Shown: positions 17,908 through 26,815 of the stretch, in pieces
Numbering within the stretch: the first letter of the stretch is position 1
Layout: each line of letters opens with the position of its first letter
DNA from: Holophagaceae bacterium
Lineage (GTDB): Bacteria; Acidobacteriota; Holophagae; Holophagales; Holophagaceae
Assembly: GCA_017859995.1 (NCBI GenBank)
Contig: JAFJUR010000004.1
Location: 1-40,365, forward strand
Reading direction: 5' to 3'
Length of the DNA: 40,365 bases
Made by a program: the position numbers and the translations under genes
The notes under the pieces: generated by a model
Database searches by the model: none
Told to the model about the DNA's origin: nothing
What the model saw: the letters and a program-made list of their open reading frames with translations, nothing else

Positions 17908-19194
17908 ATGACGCCCGATCACCCCTTCCGCCGCCTGCTCCGCCGCCTCGTGCTGATGGAGGAGGGCGAGGCGCCGGCCCTGCTGTGGTCCACCCTGTAT
18001 TTCTTCCTCCTGTTCTTCGGCTTCTACCTGCTGCGGCCCGTGCGCGAGGCCATCGGCATCGCCCGGGGCGCCGACAAGCTGCCCTGGCTCATGACGGGCA
18101 CGCTCCTGGCCATGGTGCTGGCGAACCCGGCCTTCGCCGCCCTCGTGTCGCGCCTGCCCCGGCGGCGGTTCATCCCGCTGGCCTACCGGTTCTTCGCGCT
18201 CAACATGCTGGCCTTCTTCCTGGCCTTCCGCCTCCTGCCGAGCCACGGCGGCGCCGCGCTGGGCTATGCCTTCTACATCTGGCTCAGCGTCTTCAACCTC
18301 TTCGTCGTGTCGGTGTTCTGGGGGCTGATGTCGGACGTGTGGTCCGAAGGCCAGGGCAAGCGCCTCTTCGGTTTCATCGCCACCGGCGGCACCCTGGGCG
18401 CCATCGCGGGGGCCGCGGTGACGGGCCTGCTCACCAAGGGTTTCGCGCTCGGGGCCTGGCATGTGAAGGTGGATCCTCTCTCCCTGCTCCTGCTGTCGAT
18501 CCTCGCCATGGAGGGCGCGGTCTTCTGCGTGAAGCGCCTGGCGGGGATCTTCCAGTTGGGGGACACGGCCCACGGTGAGCGGGAGCCCGGTCCCGGCCCC
18601 CTGGAGGGCCTGCGCCTCATCGCCACCTCGCGGCTGCTGCAGCTCATCTGTGTCTACATGCTGCTCTACACCATCACCAGCACCCTGCTCTACCTGCAGC
18701 AGGGCGCCATCGTCGAGCGCACCTTCAGCGGCACCGCCGCCCGCACCGTGGCGTTCGCCCGCATGGACCTCTGGGTGAACGTGCTGACCCTGGTCACCCA
18801 GGTCTTCCTCACGGGCCGCATCATCACCGGCCTGGGCATCCCGGTGGTGCTGTCCATCATCCCCGTGCTCACCATCGCGGGCTTCGGCGCGCTCTGGGCC
18901 TGGCCCACCTTCGGGGTGCTGGCCCTCTTCCAGGTGCTGCGCCGCGGCTTGCACTACGCCGTGGACCGGCCCGCCCGCGAGATCCTCTACATTCCCCTGG
19001 GAGCGGAGGAGCGCTACAAATCGAAGCCCTTCATCGACACCTTCATCTACCGGGGCGGGGACCTGCTCGGGGTCTGGGCGCCCACGGCGCTCCTGGCGAT
19101 CGGCGTGTCGGTGGGCCTGGCCTCCGTGGGCTGCTCGGGCCTCTGGCTCGGCAGCAGCGTGGCACTGGGCCGCAAGGCCGGCAAAGCGGGTTGA
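17908..19194 (+). CDS. MFS-type transporter, ATP/ADP translocase (NTT/Tlc)-like
   Basis: About 11-12 TM segments; LLRPVREAIG, LMSDVWSEGQGKRLFGFIATGGTLGAIAGAAVTG, DRPAREILYIPLGAEERYKSKPFIDTFIYRGGDLLG, as seen in this family. Confidence 0.75.
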   Translation: MTPDHPFRRLLRRLVLMEEGEAPALLWSTLYFFLLFFGFYLLRPVREAIGIARGADKLPWLMTGTLLAMVLANPAFAALVSRLPRRRFIPLAYRFFALNMLAFFLAFRLLPSHGGAALGYAFYIWLSVFNLFVVSVFWGLMSDVWSEGQGKRLFGFIATGGTLGAIAGAAVTGLLTKGFALGAWHVKVDPLSLLLLSILAMEGAVFCVKRLAGIFQLGDTAHGEREPGPGPLEGLRLIATSRLLQLICVYMLLYTITSTLLYLQQGAIVERTFSGTAARTVAFARMDLWVNVLTLVTQVFLTGRIITGLGIPVVLSIIPVLTIAGFGALWAWPTFGVLALFQVLRRGLHYAVDRPAREILYIPLGAEERYKSKPFIDTFIYRGGDLLGVWAPTALLAIGVSVGLASVGCSGLWLGSSVALGRKAGKAG

Positions 19195-19225
19195 CTTTTC
19201 GCGCCGTTCCCTGAAGATGGCGGAC

Positions 19226-19391
19226 ATGCATCAGCCTGTGGAAGCCATCGCCTGCGCGCCGGGGAACCCCCTCGACGGCGGGCTGCCGTACATGGCGACC
19301 ATGAACCACACCACGCCTGCCGCACCGCGGGGCGCCTGACCTGAATCTTCTTTTCAGACTCGGCCCCGCGGTCACCCCCGCGGGGCCTTTT
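19226..19391 (+). promoter_or_regulatory. Candidate transcription attenuator of thrABC (leader peptide, antiterminator, terminator)
   Basis: Short ORF ending at TGA 19339 (38 codons from ATG 19226, or ...[15 protein letters not shown] from ATG 19292). Terminator GGCCCCGCGG-TCACCC-CCGCGGGGCC-TTTT (19362-19391). Upstream copy CCGCGGGGC (19325-19333) can instead pair with GCCCCGCGG (19363-19371). Confidence 0.6.
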
Positions 19392-19415
19392 CCGTTCCAG
19401 CCCACCGGAGCCCCC

Positions 19416-21941
19416 ATGTCCCCCTCGGCGCCCGTTCCAGGACGATCCTCAGACCAGCCCCCGACTCAGCCCCCGGCCATCCGCGTCATGAAGTTCGGCG
19501 GCACCAGCCTGGCGGATGCCGACCGCTTCCGCGATGTGGCCGCCCTGGTGGCCGAGGCCCGGAAGACCCACCGCGTCTGCGTGGTGGCCTCGGCGATGGC
19601 GGGGATCACCAACCTGCTGCTGCACGGCGGCCGGGTGCCCGACCGCGCGGGGGCCGACCGGCTGCTCGATGCGTTCCGCGAGCGGCACGCTCAAGTGGTG
19701 GCGGACCTGGCGGCGGAGCTCGGCGACGGCGCCGCGGAGGTGCAGGAGACGCTGGCCTCGCTGGAGGCTCTGGGGCGCCGGCTGCTGCACGGCATGGCGC
19801 TGCTGGAGGAGGGGCCGCCCTCGGTGCTGGCCCAGGTGTCGAGCCTGGGCGAGCGGGCCGCCTGCGCCATCCTGGTGGGCCTGCTGAAGGCTCGGGGCCT
19901 GGAGCCCGCCTACCTCGACCCCGTGGAATGCCTCCGGGTGGAAGGCGATCCTCTTCAGGCCCGGCCCCGGATGGCCGACATCGAGGCGCGGTTCGCCGCG
20001 GTGAAGGCCGCGCCTGGGAACCTCTGGGTGCTGCCGGGGTTTTTCGGCGGCGACGGCGAGGGGCACATCCTTTCGCTGGGCCGAGGCGGCTCGGACCACA
20101 GCGCGGCACTTGCCGCCGCGGCTCTGGGGGCGGAGCTGCTCGAGATCTGGACGGACGTGGTGGGCCTCTACAGCGCCGACCCCACCTTGGTGCCCGAGGC
20201 TTTCCCCCTGCCGGAGGCGAGCTTCGAGGAGGCGATGGAGCTGTCCTTCTTCGGCGCGAAGGTGCTCCATCCGAAGACCATCCCGCCGGTGCGGGAACGG
20301 GGCATCCCCGTGCGGGTCTGCAGCACCTTCGAGCCGCAGCGGCCCGGCACGCTCATCCGCCGGGATGTGCCACCGCCGCCCAGTGGCGTCCGGGGCCTCT
20401 CCTTCCTCCGCGATCTCTCGGTGGTGAACCTCATGGGTCCGGGGATGCCCGGCGTGCCTGGCATTGCGGGCCGCGTGTTCGGCGCGCTCGCCCGCAAGGG
20501 CATCTCCGTGGTGCTCATCACCCAGAGCTCGTCGGAGCTCTCCATCTGCTTCGCCGTGCGGCGGGCGGATGGGATCGCGGCGGTGGCGGCCATCGAGGAG
20601 GCCTTCCCTGCGGAACTCGCCGCGGGCTTCCTCGATCCCGTGGTGCTGCGCGTCGGACTGTCGGTGCTCAGCATCGTGGGCGACGGCATGCGCACCCGGC
20701 CCGGCGTGGCCGGCACCTTCTTCGACGCCCTGGCCGAAGTGGGCTGCAACGTGGTGGCCATCGCCCAGGGGGCCAGCGAGCGCATCATCTCCGCGGTGGT
20801 GGAGGAGGCCGACGGCGCTCGCGCCATGGCCCACATCCACCGGCGCTTCTTCCGGGCCCAGGTGGTGGTGGACGTCCACCTGTTGGGCGCGGGGAACGTG
20901 GGCGGCAGCCTGCTGGGGCAGATCGCGCGCCAGCATGACCGGCTGCTGGCCCAGGGCCTGGACCTGCGGGTGACCACCCTCGCCACCAGCCGCCGGATGC
21001 GCCACGACGCCCGGGGCCTCGACCTGGGCCGCTGGCGTGAAGAACTGGCCCAGGGCGGGCCCATGGACCTGGACCTGCTCATGGAGGCGGTTCGCACGGG
21101 TCCACCTTCTCTGCCGGTGCTGGTGGACTGCACCACCAGCGGCGATCTCGCGGCGCGGTACCCCGATCTTTTCGACGCGGGCTTCCACGTGGTGGCGGCC
21201 AACAAGAAGGCCAACAGCAGCTCCCAGGCCTTCCACCGCGAGCTGCGGGAGCGCTCGGCCCGGCGGGGCCTGCGCTTTCTCTACGAGGCCAATGTGGGGG
21301 CCGGCCTGCCCATCATCGACACGGTGAAGAACCTGGTGCTCACGGGCGACCGGGTGCTGAAGGCGGAGGGCATCCTGTCGGGCTCCATGTCCTACATCCT
21401 CGGCCTGCTGGGCGACGGGGTCCCGCTGTCCGAAGCCGTGCGCCTCGCCAAGGAGAGCGGCTTCACCGAGCCCGACCCCCGGGACGACCTCAGCGGCATG
21501 GACGTGGCGCGCAAGCTGCTCATCCTGGCCCGGGAGCTGGGCCACGAGCTGGAGCTGGCGGACGTGGTGGTGGAAGGCCTGCTCCCGGCGGACTTCGACG
21601 CCAGCGGGGACATCCCCGGCTTCATGGCCCGCCTCCCGGTGTTGGACGCGGCGTTCAACCTCCGCCTGGCCGCGCTGAAGGCCGAAGGGAAGACCCTGCG
21701 CTATGTGGGATCGCTTTCGGACAGTGGTTGTCGCGTAGGCCTGCTGGCCGTGGACGCGGATCATCCCTTCACCGCCATCAAGGGCGGCGAGAACGCCCTG
21801 GCCCTGCTCACGGAGCGGTACCAGCCGCACCCCATGGTGATCCGGGGCTACGGGGCCGGGGCCGAGGTGACGGCGGCGGGGGTGTTGGCGGACATTCTGC
21901 GGCTGGTGCCCCCCGGCGCCCGCCCGGCGCGGAGGCTGTGA
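19416..21941 (+). CDS. thrA: Bifunctional aspartokinase/homoserine dehydrogenase
   Basis: AK motif [18 protein letters not shown] regions; HSDH part [61 protein letters not shown]. Confidence 0.95.
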   Translation: MSPSAPVPGRSSDQPPTQPPAIRVMKFGGTSLADADRFRDVAALVAEARKTHRVCVVASAMAGITNLLLHGGRVPDRAGADRLLDAFRERHAQVVADLAAELGDGAAEVQETLASLEALGRRLLHGMALLEEGPPSVLAQVSSLGERAACAILVGLLKARGLEPAYLDPVECLRVEGDPLQARPRMADIEARFAAVKAAPGNLWVLPGFFGGDGEGHILSLGRGGSDHSAALAAAALGAELLEIWTDVVGLYSADPTLVPEAFPLPEASFEEAMELSFFGAKVLHPKTIPPVRERGIPVRVCSTFEPQRPGTLIRRDVPPPPSGVRGLSFLRDLSVVNLMGPGMPGVPGIAGRVFGALARKGISVVLITQSSSELSICFAVRRADGIAAVAAIEEAFPAELAAGFLDPVVLRVGLSVLSIVGDGMRTRPGVAGTFFDALAEVGCNVVAIAQGASERIISAVVEEADGARAMAHIHRRFFRAQVVVDVHLLGAGNVGGSLLGQIARQHDRLLAQGLDLRVTTLATSRRMRHDARGLDLGRWREELAQGGPMDLDLLMEAVRTGPPSLPVLVDCTTSGDLAARYPDLFDAGFHVVAANKKANSSSQAFHRELRERSARRGLRFLYEANVGAGLPIIDTVKNLVLTGDRVLKAEGILSGSMSYILGLLGDGVPLSEAVRLAKESGFTEPDPRDDLSGMDVARKLLILARELGHELELADVVVEGLLPADFDASGDIPGFMARLPVLDAAFNLRLAALKAEGKTLRYVGSLSDSGCRVGLLAVDADHPFTAIKGGENALALLTERYQPHPMVIRGYGAGAEVTAAGVLADILRLVPPGARPARRL

Positions 21942-22954
21942 TGGCGGAACCCACGATGTCCCAGGGAGGCCTCACGGCCTATGCGCCCGCCAGCATCGGG
22001 AACCTCGCCGCGGGCTTCGACCTGCTGGGCGCGGCGCTCGCGCCGCTGGACGGCAGCCTCCTGGGCGACCTCGTCCACGTGGCGCCGGCGGCCGTCTCGT
22101 CCTTCACGGTGACCGGGCCCTTCGCCCAGGCGCTGGCGGGGGACCCGCGGCCCAATCTGGCCCAGCGGGCCCATGACCTCTTCGTGGCGGCGGTCCGCGC
22201 CGAGGGCCGGGACGTCGGCCCCTTCGCCCTCACCCTCGAGAAGCGCCTGCCCGTGGCCAGCGGCCTGGGCTCCAGCGCCAGTTCCATCGTGGCCACCCTG
22301 GTGGCCCTGCAGGCGCTCTGCGGCGACCCCCTCGATGGCTCCGCCCTGCTGGGCCTGGCGGGGAAGGCCGAAGGGCACACCAGCGGCGCGGTGCACCTCG
22401 ACAACGTGGCCCCATCCCTGCTCGGCGGCCTGCAGCTCGTGGTCCCGGGCCGGGATGGGCAGCCTGCCTCGCGGCGTCTGCCCTGGCCCGCCGACCTCCT
22501 GCTGGTGGTGGTGCACCCGGAGTACCGCCTTTCCACCGCCGAGAGCCGCGGCGCGCTGCCGCCGAGACCCGAATGGGCCGAGGCGCTGGATTTCGCGGGC
22601 AACCTCGCCGCCCTGGTGCAGGCGCTGCACAGCGGCGACCGGACCCTGCTCGGGCGCTGCCTGCGGGATCCGCTGGTGGAGCATCACCGCGCGCCGCTGG
22701 TGCCGGCCTTCCGGGCCGTGCAGGCCGCCGCCTTGGAGCGCGGGGCCCTGGGCTGCAGCCTGTCGGGTTCAGGTCCCTCCGTGTTCGCCGTGGTGGAGGA
22801 CGAAACCCGGGCCACTTCCGTGGCTGGGGCCATGGCCGCCGCCTTCCGGCAGGCTGGCCTCGCGAGCCAGGCGTGGCTCTGCGCGCTGGACCCCGACGGC
22901 GCGCGGGTGGTCACCGCAGGCTTCACCCACCCCGGGCGGGAGGCGCATCCATGA
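21941..22954 (+). CDS. thrB: Homoserine kinase
   Basis: GHMP kinase motifs: APASIGNLAAGFDLLGAAL, KRLPVASGLGSSASSIVATLVAL, GCSLSGSGPSVFAVV. Start overlaps the thrA stop by 1 nt. Confidence 0.93.
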   Translation: MAEPTMSQGGLTAYAPASIGNLAAGFDLLGAALAPLDGSLLGDLVHVAPAAVSSFTVTGPFAQALAGDPRPNLAQRAHDLFVAAVRAEGRDVGPFALTLEKRLPVASGLGSSASSIVATLVALQALCGDPLDGSALLGLAGKAEGHTSGAVHLDNVAPSLLGGLQLVVPGRDGQPASRRLPWPADLLLVVVHPEYRLSTAESRGALPPRPEWAEALDFAGNLAALVQALHSGDRTLLGRCLRDPLVEHHRAPLVPAFRAVQAAALERGALGCSLSGSGPSVFAVVEDETRATSVAGAMAAAFRQAGLASQAWLCALDPDGARVVTAGFTHPGREAHP

Positions 22955-24237
22955 GGCTGACCAGCACCCGCACCCCGGGCCTCGCCGCGACCTTCCTCGA
23001 GGCTGTGCAGGCGGGCCTCGCGCCCGACGGCGGCCTCTTCCTGCCGGTGGACCTCCCGCGCTTCGCCGATGGCCCCGAGCTGCTGGCGCTGGATTTCCAG
23101 ACGCGCTCGACGGAGATCCTCCACCGCCTCCTGGCGGGGGAATTCACCCGCCCGGACCTGGCGGCGCTGACCCGATCTGCCTTCACCTTCCCCGCGCCGC
23201 TGGTGCCAGTGCAGGTACCGGGGCAGGCGCTCGTCTCGGCGCTGGAGCTCTTCCACGGGCCCACCCTGGCCTTCAAGGATTTCGGAGCGCGGTTCCTGGC
23301 GCGCGTGCTGGCCCACGCCGCGGACGGCCGGCTCCGCACGGTGCTCACGGCGACCTCGGGCGACACCGGTGCCGCCGTGGCGAGCGCCTTCCACGGCCTG
23401 CCGGGGGTGCGCGTGGTGGTGCTGTACCCGGCCGGCCGGGTCTCGCCCCTGCAGGAGCGGCAGTTCGCCACCTGCGGCGGCAACGTGCTGGCGCTGGCCG
23501 TGGAGGGCGCCTTCGACGACTGCCAGCGGCTGGTGAAGGGAGCCTTCGAAGACCCCGACCTGACCGCGCGGCTGGACCTGACCTCGGCCAACAGCATCAA
23601 CATCGCGCGGCTGCTGGCCCAGACCCTCTACTACTTCGAGGCCGCGGCCCAGGCGGAGCGCGGCGCGCCGCTGGTGGTGTCCGTGCCCAGCGGCAACTTC
23701 GGCAACCTCTGCGCGGGCCTCATGGCGCAAGCCATGGGCGCGCCCATCCACGCCTTCGTGGCGGCGACCAACGCCAACCGCGTGGTGCCGGACTACCTCG
23801 ACACCGGCGAGTACCGGCCCAGGGCCTCCGTGGCCACGCTGTCGAATGCCATGGACGTGGGCGCGCCCAGCAACTGGGAGCGCATTTCCGCGCGGTTCCG
23901 GGGCGACCACGACGCCATGGCCGCCGCCCTCCGCTGGGGCAGCTGCACCGACGTCGAGACGGAACGCACCGTGATCGAGCTGGATCGCGCGGGCTACCTG
24001 GCGGATCCCCACGGTGCCGTGGCCTGCCACGTGCTTCGGGCCCAACTCCGCAAGGGCGAGCAGGGCGTTTTCCTCGCCACCGCCCACCCGGCGAAATTCC
24101 GCGAGGCCCTGGCCCCGGCGCTGGGCCGCGACATCCCGCTGCCCGCGGCGCTGAGCGCGCTGCTGCACCTGCCGCTGCTGAGCGAGCGCCTGGCCGCGGA
24201 GCCGTCGGCCCTGCGCCGACGGCTCCTGGCCGATTAG
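22951..24237 (+). CDS. thrC: Threonine synthase
   Basis: ELFHGPTLAFKDFGARFL (PLP Lys), TATSGDTGAAV, SANSINIARLLAQTLYYFEA, VSVPSGNFGNLCAGLMAQAMG. ATGA overlap with thrB. Confidence 0.95.
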   Translation: MRLTSTRTPGLAATFLEAVQAGLAPDGGLFLPVDLPRFADGPELLALDFQTRSTEILHRLLAGEFTRPDLAALTRSAFTFPAPLVPVQVPGQALVSALELFHGPTLAFKDFGARFLARVLAHAADGRLRTVLTATSGDTGAAVASAFHGLPGVRVVVLYPAGRVSPLQERQFATCGGNVLALAVEGAFDDCQRLVKGAFEDPDLTARLDLTSANSINIARLLAQTLYYFEAAAQAERGAPLVVSVPSGNFGNLCAGLMAQAMGAPIHAFVAATNANRVVPDYLDTGEYRPRASVATLSNAMDVGAPSNWERISARFRGDHDAMAAALRWGSCTDVETERTVIELDRAGYLADPHGAVACHVLRAQLRKGEQGVFLATAHPAKFREALAPALGRDIPLPAALSALLHLPLLSERLAAEPSALRRRLLAD

Positions 24238-25079
24238 GCCGAGCGGGCCTCCAGCCGCGCCCGCTCGAAGGCCAGCAGGGCCTGCTTGCGGGCCCCGCCC
24301 CAGCGGTAGTCGCCGCAGGCGCCGGTGGCCTGGATGACCCGGTGGCAGGGGATTAGCACGGCGATGGGGTTCTGGCCCAGGGCCGTGCCCACGGCGCGGC
24401 TGGCGCCGGGCGTGCCGCCCAGGGTCGCCAGGTCGCCGTACGACAGGGCGTGGCCCTCGGGGATGCGCAACAGGGCCTCCCAGGTCTGCAGTTGGAAGGG
24501 CGTGCCCTTGAGCACCAGGCCGAGGGGGGCGGGATGACCTTCCAGGCGGGCCGCGAGGGCCTCCGCGTGGTGGCGGGCCAGGGCGGGGATGGCCTCGAGC
24601 CGGGCGCCGGGCCAGCGGTCGCGCAGCCGGGCGAGGGCCCCATCCGCGCCGTCGCCCAGCAGGAAATCCACCCCGCAGAGTCCCCGCTCCAGGCCCGCGA
24701 AGAGGGCCGGGCCGAAGGGGGTGTCGGCCACGCCCCAGCCGAGCCGCAGGCCCGCGGCCTTGGTCTTGTACTCGCCCGGCGTCATGCGTTCGAGGCTGAG
24801 GAAGAGGTCGTGCAGGCGGCCGGTGCCCGATAGGCCCACCTCGAGGCTGGCCTCCAGCACGCTGCGGGACTCCCGCAGCAGCCGCTTCGCCTCCTGCAGG
24901 GTCAGGTACTGCAGGAAGCGCTTGGGGCTCACCCCCGCCCAGCGCTGGAAGAGCCGCTGGAAGTGGAACTCGCTGAGGCCCACCTCCGCCGCCACCTCCG
25001 CGAGCGAAGGCTGCTGGGCCGCATGCTGCTGCAGGAAGCGCAGGGCCTTTTCCACCTTGGCATAGTCGCTGAGGGCCAT
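24234..25079 (-). CDS. AraC-type HTH fused to methylated-DNA-protein-cysteine methyltransferase
   Basis: N-terminal AraC HTH (LAEVAAEVGLSEFHFQRLFQRWAGVSPKRFLQ); C-terminal active site AVLIPCHRVIQATGACGDYRWG. Confidence 0.9.
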   Translation of the reverse strand: MALSDYAKVEKALRFLQQHAAQQPSLAEVAAEVGLSEFHFQRLFQRWAGVSPKRFLQYLTLQEAKRLLRESRSVLEASLEVGLSGTGRLHDLFLSLERMTPGEYKTKAAGLRLGWGVADTPFGPALFAGLERGLCGVDFLLGDGADGALARLRDRWPGARLEAIPALARHHAEALAARLEGHPAPLGLVLKGTPFQLQTWEALLRIPEGHALSYGDLATLGGTPGASRAVGTALGQNPIAVLIPCHRVIQATGACGDYRWGGARKQALLAFERARLEARSA

Positions 25080-25453
25080 CACTCGGTTCCTGTCAGGGGG
25101 GCGGCGGTTGCGGGCGCGGGGCGCCAGACCCATTCCAGCGCCAGGCCGGTGCCGCCGCGGGTGTAGAAGCTGCGGGAGCCGTCATCATGATCCACGGGAA
25201 CGCCGCCTTCCAGTCGGGCGATCTCATCGAAGGCCTCGCGCTCGGCCACGCGCAGCGCCAGATGGCTCGGGTGCCTCGCCCCGTCGCCCAGCAGGGCCAG
25301 TCGGGCGCCGCCCGCGAGGGTCAGGATGGCCAGGCCGGGTTCCGGGAAGGTGGCGGCGTGCCCCAGGCGGCGCCACCGCGCGACCTCGGCGTCCAGGTCG
25401 GCCACCTTCATGGCCGCGTGGTCCAGCATCGGGTGGAACTGGGGCATGGGCAC
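25079..25453 (-). CDS. VOC (glyoxalase/bleomycin-resistance) family protein
   Basis: LDHAAMKVADLDAEVARWRRLGHAATFPEPGLAILTL; ATGA overlap with the downstream gene. Confidence 0.72.
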   Translation of the reverse strand: MPMPQFHPMLDHAAMKVADLDAEVARWRRLGHAATFPEPGLAILTLAGGARLALLGDGARHPSHLALRVAEREAFDEIARLEGGVPVDHDDGSRSFYTRGGTGLALEWVWRPAPATAAPLTGTE

Positions 25454-25461
25454 CTCCCCGG

Positions 25462-25932
25462 CTAGGCGCGCTCGACGCGGGCGATGAAGCAGGCCGCGTC
25501 CGGATTCTGGATGGCGATGAACCCGATGCGCGGATCGGCGAACAGGGCCTCGATGGCCGGCTCGGGGGCCTCGCCCGCCAGGACCCGGTTCACGAGGCCG
25601 GAGCCGTCCCGGAAATGGCCCCGCAGGACCATGGGCAGGCCCCGCAGCTCCTCGGGGAAGCCCGCGCCCTCGAACGGGGCGCAGGCCTCCTCGTGGATGT
25701 AGATGGGGCCCACCACGGAGACCTGATCCGGCTCGGGGTAGGGATCGTAGCTGAGCAGCAGCCGGCGCTCGCCCTCGCGGGTGCGGCGCAGGCAGGCGCG
25801 GCAGGGGCCGTAGCCCGTCGCGCCGGCCACGTGGACCTGCACGGGGTGGCCAAAGCCCGGGGACAGCCGCGTGTCGCGGGTTTCGTCAGCCAGGTGGCGG
25901 GGGATGGGGATCACTCGGAAGCTCAAGGTCAC
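25462..25932 (-). CDS. DUF1203 domain-containing protein
   Basis: YGPCRACLRRTREGERRLLLSYDPYP, GPIYIHEEACAPFE, NPDAACFIARVERA are characteristic of DUF1203. Confidence 0.8.
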   Translation of the reverse strand: MTLSFRVIPIPRHLADETRDTRLSPGFGHPVQVHVAGATGYGPCRACLRRTREGERRLLLSYDPYPEPDQVSVVGPIYIHEEACAPFEGAGFPEELRGLPMVLRGHFRDGSGLVNRVLAGEAPEPAIEALFADPRIGFIAIQNPDAACFIARVERA

Positions 25933-26016
25933 CTCGGAAAGGTCACGTCCGTGACGTCTCCCAACCTGCGCCTCCGGCCCTTCCCGGGCGACCCGGTTCT
26001 TGCGGCGATCGGTCCC

Positions 26017-26676
26017 CTAGCGTCCGTCGGCGATCAGCACCGCCGGGGCGAAGGGCAGCCCCTTGGCTTCCGCGGGGGACTTCATGCCCCAGATGGCCAG
26101 GCGTCCGGCGTGGGGGGCCCAGAGCTCCGGCCGGGCGGCCACCGCCTTGAGGGGCGGGTGGAACCAGAGGGCATCGGGCAGGTCCGCCAGTTCCTCAGCA
26201 CTGAGGTCCAGGGCCTCGTCGGTCTCCCACAGGAACCCGCAGCGGGCGCCTTCGCAGGCGGCCCAGAGCTGAAGGATCTCGCTGTGCTCGAAGCTGCTGA
26301 AGAGCACCCGGTCCAGGGCCTCGGCGGCTTCCACGGCGGCCAGGGCCTGCTGCCAGCCCGGCTCGCCCTTCAGCTCCACGTTGATGAGCTTCGCGGGCAG
26401 CTCCAGCACGTCGGCCAGGCGGGGCAGGGGCTCGCCGTTCTTCAGGGGCGGCAGCTCGGTGGCCTTCATCTGCCGCAACAGGCCCGCGCCGTTCGCCGTG
26501 CGGGCCAGATCCTCGTCGTGCAGCACCAGGCAGACGCCGTCGCGGGTGGGCTGCACGTCCAGCTCGAAGCCGTCCATGCCCGCGGCCAGGGCAGCCCGGA
26601 AGGCCTCCATGGAGTTTTCCAGGTGCGAGGCGGACAGGCCGCGATGGCCGAGGATGAGGGGGGCATGGGGGGACAT
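26017..26676 (-). CDS. Glycerophosphodiester phosphodiesterase family protein
   Basis: ILGHRGLSASHLENSMEAFRAALAAGMDGFELDVQPTRDGVCLVLHDEDLARTANGAG. Confidence 0.9.
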   Translation of the reverse strand: MSPHAPLILGHRGLSASHLENSMEAFRAALAAGMDGFELDVQPTRDGVCLVLHDEDLARTANGAGLLRQMKATELPPLKNGEPLPRLADVLELPAKLINVELKGEPGWQQALAAVEAAEALDRVLFSSFEHSEILQLWAACEGARCGFLWETDEALDLSAEELADLPDALWFHPPLKAVAARPELWAPHAGRLAIWGMKSPAEAKGLPFAPAVLIADGR

Positions 26677-26815
26677 GGCGGCTCCGGAGGGCGGAGGCTT
26701 GATTCTGCCTGGAATCGGCTGGATCGAGGAATCTTCTGGACGGCCCTCGCCCAGCCGACCCAGTGGACCGATGATGGGGAACCGCCCCGGGGGCGATCGA
26801 GTGGGGAATGGAACC

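Noticed and set aside
19226-19391. SAM or cobalamin riboswitch upstream of thrA
   Set aside because: I could not find the conserved core motifs of either class. The leader-peptide/attenuator model explains the structure better.
19449-21830. 793-aa minus-strand ORF antisense to thrA
   Set aside because: Shadow ORF in GC-rich sequence with no recognisable motifs; thrA is unambiguous.
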